Shown: piece after piece, positions 8,900-17,873 of the stretch
How positions within the stretch are numbered: position 1 is the stretch's first letter
Layout: each line of letters opens with the position of its first letter
The notes under the pieces: model-generated
The model's input: only the letters and a program-made list of their open reading frames with translations
Database searches by the model: none
What the model was told of the DNA's origin: nothing
Source of the DNA: Nitrosopumilaceae archaeon
Lineage (GTDB): Archaea; Thermoproteota; Nitrososphaeria; Nitrososphaerales; Nitrosopumilaceae
Direction: 5' to 3'
Length of the DNA: 64,000 nucleotides
NCBI GenBank assembly: GCA_028279545.1
Contig: JANQNN010000008.1
Span: 1-64,000, forward strand
Program-made: the position numbers and the translations under genes

Positions 8900-10222
8900 A
8901 TGGTAAAATCCAAAAACAAAGAATCGTATAATAAAATTTTTTCAAAATTAAAAGATCACCATAAATGGTTTGAAAATTCTATTCCCTTGATTGCTAGTGA
9001 AAATGTGCCCAGTCCAGCTGTTCGTGAGGCAATAATTTCTGATTTTGGAAACAGATATGCAGAAGGCTGGCCAGGAGAGAGAGTTTATGCTGGATGTATC
9101 TACATTGATGAGGTTGAAACTGAATGTATGAAACTTGCAAAAAAATTGTACAAAGCAAAGTTTGCTGATGTGCGACCCGTCTCAGGTGTAGTTGCAAACC
9201 TTGCAATTTATTCTGCCTTTTCTGATCCAGGTGACATTATGTTAGCTCCTTCAATTCCTGCAGGAGGTCATATTTCTCATGGTAAAAAAGAACATTCAGG
9301 AACTGCAGGTTTAGTTCATGGATTAGAAATTGAGTTTTATCCATTTGATGCAGAGGAAATGACAATAGATGTAGACAAATCAAAAGCTAAGATAAAAGAA
9401 CTTGAGAAAAGTGGTCGTCTTCCTAAATTGGCAATGTTTGGGGGTTCATTGTTTTTGTTTCCACATCCAGTAAAAGAATTGGCAGATTTTCTAAAGAGTT
9501 ATGATATCCACATAAACTATGATGCAGCCCACGTTGCAGGATTAATTGCAGGTGGTAAATTCCAAGACCCATTACGAGAAGGAGCTGATACTATGACAAT
9601 GAGTACTCACAAAACTTTGTTTGGTCCACAGGGAGGTCTTGTCTTAGGTTCAAAGGACCATGAAGAGCCAATTAAAAAAGCAATGTTTCCTGGTCTTACA
9701 AGTAGTCATCATATTCATCACATGGCAGGAAAAGCTATTGCATTTGCCGAAGCATTAGAGTTTGGTAAAGATTATGCAAATCAAATTTTAAAAAATGCAA
9801 AAGCATTGGGAGAAGAGCTAAATAATTTAGGCTTTAGAGTTTTAGGTGAAAGTAGAGGATTTACTAAATCACATCAAATAGCTGTTAATGTTCTTGATTA
9901 TTCAGATGGAGGAAAGGTAGAAGCTGAATTAGAAAAGGCCAACATTATTGTAAATAGGCAATTAATTCCTGGAGATATCAAAGCTGGACGTAACTATTTT
10001 CATCCGGGAGGAATTAGATTAGGAGTTTCTGAATTAACAAGACTTGGAATGAAAAAAGGCGAGATGAAACAAATTGCAAATTTCATTAAAGAAATTGTAA
10101 TTGAGAAAAAGGATCCCAAGAAACTACTTTCTAAAGTTAAGGCCTTCCGAAAAAATTATCAAAAAGTTCACTACTGTTTTGATAATAAATTAGGAGCCTA
10201 TGAATACGTAAAATTGAGATAG
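8900..10222 (+). CDS. glyA: Serine hydroxymethyltransferase
   Basis: 440 residues. A PLP enzyme interconverting serine and glycine with transfer of a one-carbon unit to a pterin. The PLP-lysine motif STHKTLFGPQGG, the DAAHVAGLIAGG strand with the PLP-contacting Asp, and the N-terminal SENVPSPAVR match the family. Length is normal for archaeal SHMT. The ATG at 8900 fits a leaderless start. Confidence 0.95.
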   Translation: MVKSKNKESYNKIFSKLKDHHKWFENSIPLIASENVPSPAVREAIISDFGNRYAEGWPGERVYAGCIYIDEVETECMKLAKKLYKAKFADVRPVSGVVANLAIYSAFSDPGDIMLAPSIPAGGHISHGKKEHSGTAGLVHGLEIEFYPFDAEEMTIDVDKSKAKIKELEKSGRLPKLAMFGGSLFLFPHPVKELADFLKSYDIHINYDAAHVAGLIAGGKFQDPLREGADTMTMSTHKTLFGPQGGLVLGSKDHEEPIKKAMFPGLTSSHHIHHMAGKAIAFAEALEFGKDYANQILKNAKALGEELNNLGFRVLGESRGFTKSHQIAVNVLDYSDGGKVEAELEKANIIVNRQLIPGDIKAGRNYFHPGGIRLGVSELTRLGMKKGEMKQIANFIKEIVIEKKDPKKLLSKVKAFRKNYQKVHYCFDNKLGAYEYVKLR

Positions 10223-10226
10223 AAAA

Positions 10227-13200
10227 TTAAGAAGCAAAATCCGTAAGAAGCGCTTGATCTCCCCTGTTCTTTCCAAAGACTAAGTCAATTTCATCAGACA
10301 ATGCATGAATTCGTCCTTTTTGATATTCACCAACGTTGTAATTACTTACTAGTCTTTTTGCCAGTTTAAGATATTTTTCTACAGAACCTCGAGTTATTGT
10401 TTGAATTAATTTATGACCGCAGACACAGGTCTGAATTAAAGGTGGTCTACGATAAGATCTTCCACATGCTGTACACCTAAAACCTTGTCTTGCATAAGCT
10501 CGAAGATTTCCCATGATATCTGGAACAAGATGTGTGGAAATTACATTGGAAACAATCTCGGAAGTGTTTACAGCATCAATCATGTCTGCATTACGGATTT
10601 GCATGTCAAGTTTGTCTAGCATTGAACCAAGTGTAGAATATGCACTGCGCGATTTTGAGGTAGTTATCGATGAAGTGTTGTGAGTAAAGTGATAATCGTA
10701 AAATTGTCTTTCAGTTTCTAACCGTGATTCAATAATTTCAACAGAATTTACTTCAGAGGCCTTTATTTGTTCAACTGTAGATTGAAAAAATTCAAGAGGA
10801 AGTGATTTTGTAACTTCCAAGTTATGAGCTTGAGGTTGAGATTCATGTGGTAAAACCAATGGTTGAACAAGTAGAGGTGCATCCATCAAACCCCCAATTC
10901 TATCTGACAAAAATTGTCTTGAAAAATTCAAAAGACTATCCATTAGAAGCATTATTGAATCAGCATCTCCATCTGCATCTCTCCTTTTTGCTGAATGCCA
11001 ATTTGGAGTTCCAAAACAAACGTGAGTATCTGTAAACCCAATTATTCTTCCCACAATACCTACAGAGGTATGTGGAGCTAATCCAATTATTAGATGACCA
11101 ATTAATTCCTCAGGATTTTTTACGTTGTAGAATGGAAGAGTTCCATAGAACTTTTCTAACAAGGTATCTAGATACTTACAAGTTGAAACAAGGTACTTAC
11201 TACTCTCAAATGGAATAATAACATCCTGCATACGAATTTCAATTATTTGACCTGAGTTTGTAATTGGGTTTCCTTCGATATCTTTTGTGTAACCCAATTC
11301 CTTGAGTTTTTCAATTGAAGTCCCAATCCATGATGGTTTAAAATGAGTAATTGGTGAATTGGTTGCATCAAATCTAACTGTTCCATCTTTGAAAGTAGAA
11401 AGTCCAAAGTTTTGACGGATCAGTCCTTTTTCTAGGGGCTCAGGAATTCTGTCTTGACTGATTAGTTCTTTTACTCCCTTGAATGGTTCTTGAGCACGTA
11501 TTCCCATTCGTTCTTGGGCGGATTGTAAATTATTCTTTAGAGGAAAGGACTTGTAAGAATGAGAGGGAGCTTTTCTTTTACACCTTTCACAAAAGGAGGT
11601 TTCTAGAATGTCTCTACAGTTTGAACATTGAAAAATTATTGACGTTTTTACTCCACATTTTGAGCATTTTATTCCAATTGATGGCTCACCACAATTATTG
11701 CATTTTCTATTGAAAGTATTTGAGAAAAAGTTTGGATATCTTGAAGCCTTTAGAAGATCTCTTGTTGGTCCTCCTTTTTCACCAACTGGGAATAAAACAT
11801 GTGTGGGAGGTTTCATATGTCTTGGTGATGCTTTTTCAGGCCTTCCTATTCTTACTCCAATTGACGTAGAAAATTTATTTCTAATAGAAATTTGTGAAGA
11901 ATTTGAAATTATTTTTGGAACAGATAAATCACTAATTTTTATTGGTTTATTGAAGAGTAAATTATAGAAAATTTTTGCCTCATTTTCTTCAAGAATAAGT
12001 GAATTTTTTTGTTTGTGTGGAACTCCTAATTTTTCAAGAATTTTTTTAACAGAAAGTGGATATTCAAATAATTTTTCATTGAAGGTTTTTGGATGTAAGA
12101 TTATTTCTAATTCAGTAGGGGAAATTTGGTCCCAAAAGTAAAGGAATTGTGGATAAAGGGAAAGCTGGTAGTCGTGTGAAATTTTTAATGCTTCATCAAA
12201 TGTAGGTTTTTCATAAAGAAATTTTCTTAGGAACTGATCTTTGGAATCTATTTTTTCGAGTTTTTCTTTTAATTCCTCAATCCAAAATTCCTCAACAAAT
12301 CCGCTTGGAACCAGTTGAGCATTATTTTCTAAAAAGTCTCCAAATGAGATTAAAATATCTCCCAAATGTAAAATTTTTTCAATCTCGTTTTTAATTTCAA
12401 TTCCATGTTTTACATCCTTAATCTTTACAACATCTCCGTTTTTTAGCCGAACAGTAGGTGTATCTATTGAATCCACGAAAGCTACTGTTGCACCTTTTCC
12501 TGGAATGTCAATTTTTATTTGAGTACCAACTGCTATTGTATGATCTAAAATTTCTGCTATTACAGGATGAATTCCAACTGAGGCAAAACCGGTGTTGCAT
12601 GCACGACCATATCTTAGTCTAAACCCTCCCAATTTTTTGGGAGAAGATAAGACGGAACGACCGGTAATTACTTCCCTCATTCTTTTTACTGCTGCATTTT
12701 CTTCCTTGTCGTCAGTTTGAACTGCTCCCTTCAAATCAGAAAGCCATTCCCAACCATCAAGGTTATAGAGTTCAATTCGGTTTAGAAGTTTTTTCGACCT
12801 TCCAATCAATCCATCATTTAAAACCCTTAATGCTCCGCCTCTAACTCTATCAGTTTTGATCCTTGTCATTCCCTTATGATTTACAACTTCAAAGGGATCC
12901 GTGTCAACACCATCAAGTTCAACTGGTAGATTTGAGATTACTCGAATGATGTCTTCATCTAAAATATGGAATTGAAAATTTCCTGCCTCACGTTCATAAA
13001 TTCGGAGTTCTTCAACAAATCTACCAGTCTCGTCATCAAAAGAATCTGCTTGGAATTTTGAAAGTCCTACAGCTTTGCGGACATGGTCTGCAATTAGCAT
13101 AGTAACTGCTGATTCCGTACCTCCAGCAGATCTCATAGGTCCTGCAATTGAGACTGAAAGATATTCTGACCCATCTTTGTTTTTCTTTATCTTCACTTCG

Positions 13201-13604
13201 CTTATTCCCTGAAGTGGTGCAATGGTAACGCCTTCGGTAACTATTGCCAGTCCTACCCTTACTGCTAAATCTAATTTTTCTTCCAAGGTAGATTCAGGAA
13301 GTGAATATTTTCCTAAAGCAATCTCTTTTGAGAGAATTAAAGCCGAAAGTTCCTTTCCATTTATTTTTAATATCTCACGAAGTGGGTCAGCAATGTCAAT
13401 GTCATGCATTTTTGCTACGCGGTCAGCTAAATCATATGCAATTTTTGGTTCGATTATTCCTGAAGAGTCTACTAAACTCGATTTTGCTTTTGCTGCTCCT
13501 TCAAAAATCTCATATGTTTTAGTTGATAGATCAGAATAATATTCTCGATAATATTCTGGCATTGTTATTCCGCTTAAACGGGAAATAGAGTTATTTTTTG
13601 ACAT
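10227..13604 (-). CDS. polC: DNA polymerase II (family D) large subunit DP2
   Basis: 1125 residues. The catalytic polymerase subunit of the archaeal PolD replicase. The AKRRDADGDADS motif carries the catalytic aspartates. A zinc-finger cluster (CNNC, CSKC, CSNC, CERC) occurs near residues 640-690, and a C-terminal finger (CTAC...CVCG) near 1045-1070 is followed by the tail that contacts DP1 and PCNA. No intein is present, although DP2 genes of other archaea sometimes carry one. It is followed in the operon direction by nothing close; GGGP synthase lies 11 bases upstream. Confidence 0.96.
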   Translation of the reverse strand: MSKNNSISRLSGITMPEYYREYYSDLSTKTYEIFEGAAKAKSSLVDSSGIIEPKIAYDLADRVAKMHDIDIADPLREILKINGKELSALILSKEIALGKYSLPESTLEEKLDLAVRVGLAIVTEGVTIAPLQGISEVKIKKNKDGSEYLSVSIAGPMRSAGGTESAVTMLIADHVRKAVGLSKFQADSFDDETGRFVEELRIYEREAGNFQFHILDEDIIRVISNLPVELDGVDTDPFEVVNHKGMTRIKTDRVRGGALRVLNDGLIGRSKKLLNRIELYNLDGWEWLSDLKGAVQTDDKEENAAVKRMREVITGRSVLSSPKKLGGFRLRYGRACNTGFASVGIHPVIAEILDHTIAVGTQIKIDIPGKGATVAFVDSIDTPTVRLKNGDVVKIKDVKHGIEIKNEIEKILHLGDILISFGDFLENNAQLVPSGFVEEFWIEELKEKLEKIDSKDQFLRKFLYEKPTFDEALKISHDYQLSLYPQFLYFWDQISPTELEIILHPKTFNEKLFEYPLSVKKILEKLGVPHKQKNSLILEENEAKIFYNLLFNKPIKISDLSVPKIISNSSQISIRNKFSTSIGVRIGRPEKASPRHMKPPTHVLFPVGEKGGPTRDLLKASRYPNFFSNTFNRKCNNCGEPSIGIKCSKCGVKTSIIFQCSNCRDILETSFCERCKRKAPSHSYKSFPLKNNLQSAQERMGIRAQEPFKGVKELISQDRIPEPLEKGLIRQNFGLSTFKDGTVRFDATNSPITHFKPSWIGTSIEKLKELGYTKDIEGNPITNSGQIIEIRMQDVIIPFESSKYLVSTCKYLDTLLEKFYGTLPFYNVKNPEELIGHLIIGLAPHTSVGIVGRIIGFTDTHVCFGTPNWHSAKRRDADGDADSIMLLMDSLLNFSRQFLSDRIGGLMDAPLLVQPLVLPHESQPQAHNLEVTKSLPLEFFQSTVEQIKASEVNSVEIIESRLETERQFYDYHFTHNTSSITTSKSRSAYSTLGSMLDKLDMQIRNADMIDAVNTSEIVSNVISTHLVPDIMGNLRAYARQGFRCTACGRSYRRPPLIQTCVCGHKLIQTITRGSVEKYLKLAKRLVSNYNVGEYQKGRIHALSDEIDLVFGKNRGDQALLTDFAS

Positions 13605-13615
13605 TTTCGAATTTG

Positions 13616-14368
13616 TTACTTTGCCTTTTGAATTGTCTTGGCAATTTCCGTTAGTTTTGTGATACTTCCACCTTTTTCCAAAAAGGTCCCAATTACAAGA
13701 GCGTCAGCTCCGGCTTTTACAATTTCCTTTGCAGTTTTCACGTCTTTTATTCCCCCCCCTACAATTAAAAATCCATCAAAGACCTTTCTCACAGTTTTTA
13801 CCATTTCTGGAGTAACAGTCATCTTTGCTCCAGAACCTGCCTCAAGATATACAAATCTCATTCCCAGAAATTGAGCAGCCAATGCATATGCAGCTGCAAT
13901 TTTTGGTTTTTCAAATGGAATCCCTCTAGCAGAGCCAACAAACCATGCAGAAGTTCCCTCCCCAATTACCAAGTATGCAGTTGGGAGAGGTTCCAAACCA
14001 AACTTTAGCACACTTGGTGCACCAAGAGCTTGCGCCTGAGTGATAAAGTAAGGGTTTTCGGAATTCATTAATGAACTAAAAAGTATAGCGTCAGCATCAG
14101 GCACAACACCTGTTACATTTCCTGGAAAAAGGATGATTGGTATCTTAATTCCTTCTTTGATACCTTTTACTACTTGGGCCATTTCAATTTGGTCAGTAGC
14201 TGAAGAGCCTCCTACAAGAATTGCAGAGGCCCCAATCTTTTCTACATCTTTTGCCAGTTTTTTTGAGGACTCTAGGTTTGAAACTTCAGAATCAATTAGT
14301 ACGAATAATAAGGCATTTTTCTTTTTTAATTCAGATTTTAAGAATGATTCAACTTTATTTCCAGCCAT
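13616..14368 (-). CDS. Geranylgeranylglyceryl phosphate synthase
   Basis: 250 residues, a PcrB/GGGPS-family TIM barrel. It joins sn-glycerol-1-phosphate to geranylgeranyl diphosphate, the first ether bond of archaeal lipids. Diagnostic segments are LIDSEV near the N-terminus, FVYLEAGSGA, VGGGIKD and GADALVIGTF. It lies 11 bases upstream of the PolD large subunit gene and is probably cotranscribed with it. Confidence 0.92.
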   Translation of the reverse strand: MAGNKVESFLKSELKKKNALLFVLIDSEVSNLESSKKLAKDVEKIGASAILVGGSSATDQIEMAQVVKGIKEGIKIPIILFPGNVTGVVPDADAILFSSLMNSENPYFITQAQALGAPSVLKFGLEPLPTAYLVIGEGTSAWFVGSARGIPFEKPKIAAAYALAAQFLGMRFVYLEAGSGAKMTVTPEMVKTVRKVFDGFLIVGGGIKDVKTAKEIVKAGADALVIGTFLEKGGSITKLTEIAKTIQKAK

Positions 14369-14432
14369 AAATGGAGTTTGTAGCTTGCTCTTTAAAGTTT
14401 AATTGGAATAAGGTATACAGATTTGTATAGCT

Positions 14433-14795
14433 ATGAGGAAGTCTGATCAATCAAATTTTAACAATATTATTGCAAAAATTATAAAAAAATCATTGTTTAC
14501 AGAGCGACAAATTGAAATTATTCTAAAACAAAAGGATCTTCTGGAAACTAACTTTAGCATATCAAAAGGTGCGTATTACAGGCAAGTTAGTCAGTCTAGG
14601 GAAAAAGTTATTGCTCTTTTTTATTCAATCGTCCTTTTACGTGGTCTAGGCATACTTCTTCCTGATGATATTGATGTGATATCAAAACTATCCGAACAGG
14701 TTAGTGTGATACACAATAGTGATGTTTTTCCAGAAAGGGAAGATGATGTGATGCAAGTGATTGATAGAGTAATTCGCCAAGCATGTAATTTGTGA
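14433..14795 (+). CDS. Conserved small helical protein, possible DNA-binding
   Basis: 120 residues with no membrane segment. The stretch FTERQIEIILKQKD followed by SISKGAYYRQVSQSREKV resembles a helix-turn-helix of the kind that scores successive helices in regulators, but no named domain is certain. It is divergent from the GGGP synthase gene and lies 1.9 kb from the origin boxes. Function not known. Confidence 0.5.
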   Translation: MRKSDQSNFNNIIAKIIKKSLFTERQIEIILKQKDLLETNFSISKGAYYRQVSQSREKVIALFYSIVLLRGLGILLPDDIDVISKLSEQVSVIHNSDVFPEREDDVMQVIDRVIRQACNL

Positions 14796-14875
14796 TTTTT
14801 AGGCAGAACTACCTCATTTGATGTCATTTTGGTTGTGATAATAGATGTGAGTAGGTTAATCTAAAGTGTGAAAAA

Positions 14876-15520
14876 ATGTTGGTCTATCACGATAAATCAC
14901 AACATGGGTATAATTTTGTGATGTTAATAGAAATTCCTGATCCTGAAGTAATAATAAGTGTGATTGCAGCCTTTTTCATTGGATTAGGTGGGCTCTATGC
15001 TTTTTACAAAATTCGTCCTATGGTTAAATCAAATGAATCAGTTAATACTTCACAAAATGAGCGTTTAGAGTACTACGAAAGACAGTTAATTGATATGAAA
15101 ATACGCCTAGATTCTTTGGATATTCAAAAAACCCAGGAAAAACAACCAGAACCAAGCCAAGAACTAACCCAATTTTTGGAAAAATTAACAAAAAATGAAA
15201 CTGTAAAAAACCCTCCTGAAAGCCCAGAAAAACCCAAGTTTGTTCCTGAGAATCCTCCAAATGCTCCTCGTATGCCTAATCTAGACCACAGTAATTCAGT
15301 AGACTATGTGTTGCAATTAATCACACACAAAGCTATGACATCACGTGACCTACAAATCACATTAAAAAGAAGTAGAGAGCACACTTCTAGATTAATGAAG
15401 AAATTATTTGAGGATGGATATGTAAATAGAAATACCGATTCAAAACCATACACCTATTCTATTTCTGAAAAAGGAAAGGAAAAGATTAGGTTGTTAGAAT
15501 CTAATCCAATCATTCAATAA
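14876..15520 (+). CDS. Membrane-tethered winged-helix regulator
   Basis: 214 residues. Layout: an N-terminal TM segment at about 24-42, a short coiled coil (about 60-85), a Pro/Glu-rich linker (about 88-140), then a winged helix (about 145-205) with SRDLQITLKRSREHTSRLMKKL as recognition region and an EKGKEKI wing end. This is the plan of a MarR/ArsR-like DNA-binding domain held at the membrane. An internal ATG at 14921 (MLIEIPDP) is an alternative start that keeps the TM segment. No sensory domain is visible. Confidence 0.6.
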   Translation: MLVYHDKSQHGYNFVMLIEIPDPEVIISVIAAFFIGLGGLYAFYKIRPMVKSNESVNTSQNERLEYYERQLIDMKIRLDSLDIQKTQEKQPEPSQELTQFLEKLTKNETVKNPPESPEKPKFVPENPPNAPRMPNLDHSNSVDYVLQLITHKAMTSRDLQITLKRSREHTSRLMKKLFEDGYVNRNTDSKPYTYSISEKGKEKIRLLESNPIIQ

Positions 15521-15646
15521 TTTAGTTTTTTTAAAATCCTATTGTATCCTTTCTTGTTTCTCAAGAAAAAAACGTGGTTTTAGGGTGATTTTTATTATTA
15601 ATTATAATTTATTAAATTTTAAATATTAATAATTTATAGATTTTAT

Positions 15647-15808
15647 ATGTCAGTCCAGGAAAACGAGGTATTGGTAAAAATTACTTCTGCAGGCACGATT
15701 TCCATCCCAAAGCAGTTTAGAAAGTATATGGATGTTCAAAAGGGAGAATATGTGAAATTAATTCTGGGGAAAGATCGGTTAATTGTTCGGAAAATAATAA
15801 TTTCCTAG
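15647..15808 (+). CDS. AbrB/SpoVT (MazE-like) swapped-hairpin DNA-binding protein
   Basis: 53 residues, too short for most ORF cut-offs. The sequence VKITSAGTISIPKQFRKYM followed by GEYVKLILGKDRLIVRK is the swapped-hairpin AbrB fold: a beta strand with S-A-G-T, I-P-K-x-F-R, then two strands. Such proteins dimerise and bind AT-rich promoters. It sits about 700 bp from the origin boxes, with an extremely AT-rich stretch (15590-15646) upstream, and ends one base before the convergent gene's stop codon. No toxin partner is adjacent. Confidence 0.75.
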   Translation: MSVQENEVLVKITSAGTISIPKQFRKYMDVQKGEYVKLILGKDRLIVRKIIIS

Positions 15809-15809
15809 T

Positions 15810-16196
15810 TTATACCTGTTTTTGGCTCAGTTTGATGGGTTGGTAAGTCCATTCACGGCCAGTTTTAATTCGGTTAATCTTACCCTTTAGAGAGAAACGC
15901 GACAAATAAGTGGAAATTACACTAAGTTTTACGGGTTCATTATACTCATCTTCGTATTTTTCGAGAATGTTAGTAGATGTGAATTTACCCATTGGGAAGA
16001 ATTTATCTACAATATGCCAAATTTTAGCCCCAGTCGAATCAATGTTTGTGACTTCTTGTTCCTCTTCAACATTCATCAAATCCATCATTTCAAAGATTTT
16101 TAGAACTTTTTCTCTAGTTACATTGCCATCTAATTTAATATCATATCGAGCTCCATCCGAATCCTCCATATCTATACGAATACGCTTTCTGGCCAT
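15810..16196 (-). CDS. Origin-adjacent protein, likely winged helix at C-terminus
   Basis: 128 residues. The N-terminal 35 residues are basic with strand character (MARKRIRIDMEDSDG). Residues 55-120 look like a winged helix (KFTSTNILEKYED...LSVISTYLSRFSLKGKINRIKTGREWTY). It faces away from the origin region, whose repeats begin about 100 bases upstream of its start. A role at the origin or in autoregulation is possible by position only. Confidence 0.5.
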   Translation of the reverse strand: MARKRIRIDMEDSDGARYDIKLDGNVTREKVLKIFEMMDLMNVEEEQEVTNIDSTGAKIWHIVDKFFPMGKFTSTNILEKYEDEYNEPVKLSVISTYLSRFSLKGKINRIKTGREWTYQPIKLSQKQV

Positions 16197-16328
16197 GAAG
16201 ATCTAAGAGAGGTCTATGTTAACAGTTCAATAGATCCCAGAACTTTTGTTAACTAGATGGTGTGTTAATATTGACTGCCTAGCCCACGCCTAGCCTATTT
16301 TTTGTTATTAACAAAATTAATAAAATTC

Positions 16329-16349
16329 TGTAAATAAAGGCCCTAAATT
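16329..16349 (+). repeat. Degenerate origin recognition box
   Basis: TGTAAATAAAGGCCCTAAATT aligns with the main boxes but lacks the GGGG string. It lies 32 bases upstream of the core of the first full box, roughly three helical turns. Confidence 0.45.
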
Positions 16350-16352
16350 CGT

Positions 16353-16381
16353 GCCTGGAATGGAAATAAAGGGGTAAAATT
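16353..16381 (+). repeat. Origin recognition box, copy 1
   Basis: A 29-base repeat beginning GCCTGGAATGGAAATAAAGG and ending with GGTAAAATT. The TGGAAA-AAAGGGG core is the ORB pattern bound by Orc1/Cdc6. Confidence 0.8.
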
Positions 16382-16414
16382 ATTGGTATTCACAGTGTTA
16401 ACATAATGATTAAC

Positions 16415-16443
16415 GCCTGGAATGGAAATAAAGGGGTAAAATT
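16415..16443 (+). repeat. Origin recognition box, copy 2
   Basis: Identical over 29 bases to copy 1, same orientation, offset exactly 62 bases (about six turns), so bound proteins would lie on the same DNA face. Confidence 0.8.
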
Positions 16444-16518
16444 GACCGATTTGGGAATTTCATTAACAAGAAATTAACAGATTGTTAACGGAAAATCATT
16501 ATACAACCCACACACCGA

Positions 16519-16528
16519 TATTTCCATT
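16519..16528 (-). repeat. Partial inverted origin box next to AT-rich block
   Basis: TATTTCCATT is the reverse complement of the AATGGAAATA part of the boxes. It stands at the edge of the poly-T/poly-A block starting at 16531. Confidence 0.35.
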
Positions 16529-16530
16529 GA

Positions 16531-16590
16531 TTTTTTTTAAAAAAATAAAAAAATTATTCTTAACTAAAAATAATTAATTACGAACTAAAT
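16531..16590. other. AT-rich block, candidate duplex-unwinding element
   Basis: Almost pure A/T for about 60 bases, including long T and A runs, between the boxes and orc1/cdc6. It could also contain the orc1/cdc6 promoter. Confidence 0.5.
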
Positions 16591-16664
16591 TAGAGTTAGT
16601 ACTATGTCCTATACTCTCTTAATTTAGATATGGGTATGTTGTTCTTTAGTAGAAACAAAGGTGT

Positions 16665-17873
16665 GTGAGTGTGTCAGATCCAATTGATAGATTACTTGAT
16701 GCAGCAGAATCTGGAAAATCCCTAATCAAAAACAGAGATATTCTTCATTTTACATATATTCCTGACAACATCCAACATAGGAACCTAGAACAAGAACAAG
16801 TAACTCAATCACTCCTTCCTATTCTTAAAAAATCCAGACCTTCTAATTTACTAGTCTATGGAAAGCCAGGAACTGGTAAAACCTTGGTTGTAAGGAAGGT
16901 AATTTCCAAAATTCAAGAAAGAGTTGAAAAATCCAATTTTCGTATACGGTTAGTTTATTCCAACTCCAAAGAGGAAACCACCCTTTATGGATTACTTGTA
17001 AGTTTTGGGAGACAATTAGGATTAACAGATAAAGAATTACCAACTACAGGTCTTGCCATAAGTGAGGTCTTCAAACGAATTTTGAATAATATCAACGAAA
17101 ATAAAATAAACGTAATTTTTGTCATTGATGAAATTGATTACCTCGCCCAATTAATCTCAAAAACTGGTAAGGATATCTTATACCAACTAACTCGCGCAAA
17201 TGAGCGACTAAATAATGGATCTCTTACTTTGGTTGGAATTTCAAATGACCTAACCTTTAAGGAAAAACTAGACCCAAGGGTAATTAGCACTCTTGGAGAA
17301 GAAGAGATTGTATTTACAAATTATAGTGTTGATCAAATCAAAAAAATCCTAAAAGAGAGGATTGAAGAGGCGTTCATTCCAAATTCAGTCTCTGAATCTG
17401 CCTTGAATTTATGCTCTGCTTTAGCTGGAGGAGAACATGGAGATGCTAGAAGGGCAATTGACTTGATTCGGGTGGCAGGAGAGATTGCCGAAAGGCAACA
17501 ATCAGAAAATATTTCAGAAGAGCATGTAAGAGAAGCCTCTCAGAAGATTGAGGAGAATAAAGAGGAGGCCTCACTCAAATCTTACCCCCTTCATGAAAAA
17601 TTGGTAATTTTAGCCATAATAAAGGCAGGAGGATCATCTACTGGAGAAATTTATTCATCTTACAAAACACTCTGTAAAACAGTAGGACGAGATGAGCTTA
17701 CCCAAAGGCGCGTAACTCAAATGTTAAGCGAGATTGAATTATCTGGAATCATTAATGGTCGATTAATTAATCAGGGAATCCATGGTAGGACAAAAAAATA
17801 CAAACTTACAATATCTCCTGAAATGATAAAAAAGGCCTTTAAAGATGACCTAACTTTGCAAGATATTATCTAG
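16665..17873 (+). CDS. cdc6: Orc1/Cdc6 replication initiator
   Basis: 402 residues from GTG. AAA+ ATPase that recognises origin boxes and loads the MCM helicase. Walker A is GKPGTGKT near residue 66, Walker B is VFVIDEID near 150, sensor-1 is VGISND and sensor-2 lies in GDARRAIDL. The C-terminal 90 residues form a winged helix (YSSYKTLCKTVGRDELTQRR). A second GTG at 16671 is an alternative start. Its 3' end overlaps the convergent PolD small-subunit gene by 24 bases. Confidence 0.96.
   Translation: MSVSDPIDRLLDAAESGKSLIKNRDILHFTYIPDNIQHRNLEQEQVTQSLLPILKKSRPSNLLVYGKPGTGKTLVVRKVISKIQERVEKSNFRIRLVYSNSKEETTLYGLLVSFGRQLGLTDKELPTTGLAISEVFKRILNNINENKINVIFVIDEIDYLAQLISKTGKDILYQLTRANERLNNGSLTLVGISNDLTFKEKLDPRVISTLGEEEIVFTNYSVDQIKKILKERIEEAFIPNSVSESALNLCSALAGGEHGDARRAIDLIRVAGEIAERQQSENISEEHVREASQKIEENKEEASLKSYPLHEKLVILAIIKAGGSSTGEIYSSYKTLCKTVGRDELTQRRVTQMLSEIELSGIINGRLINQGIHGRTKKYKLTISPEMIKKAFKDDLTLQDII

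Larger units (their letters stand above)
16197..16664. other. Probable chromosomal replication origin region
   Basis: A 468-base gene-free stretch directly upstream of orc1/cdc6. It holds two 29-base direct repeats with an archaeal ORB core (TGGAAATAAAGGGG), a weaker third copy, a partial copy in the opposite orientation, many TTAAC/GTTAA words, two GCCTAGCC words (16277-16285 and 16288-16296), and a very AT-rich block at 16531-16590 suited to unwinding. Position next to orc1/cdc6 and resemblance of the repeat to published archaeal ORBs support the call; strand-skew analysis was not possible. Confidence 0.8.

Noticed and set aside
15647-16196. Toxin-antitoxin pair (AbrB plus 128-aa gene)
   Set aside because: The genes are convergent, not cotranscribed, and the larger protein looks like a winged helix rather than a PIN or MazF toxin.
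16353-16443. CRISPR array
   Set aside because: Only two repeats with a 33-base gap and no cas genes; the sequence is an origin box.
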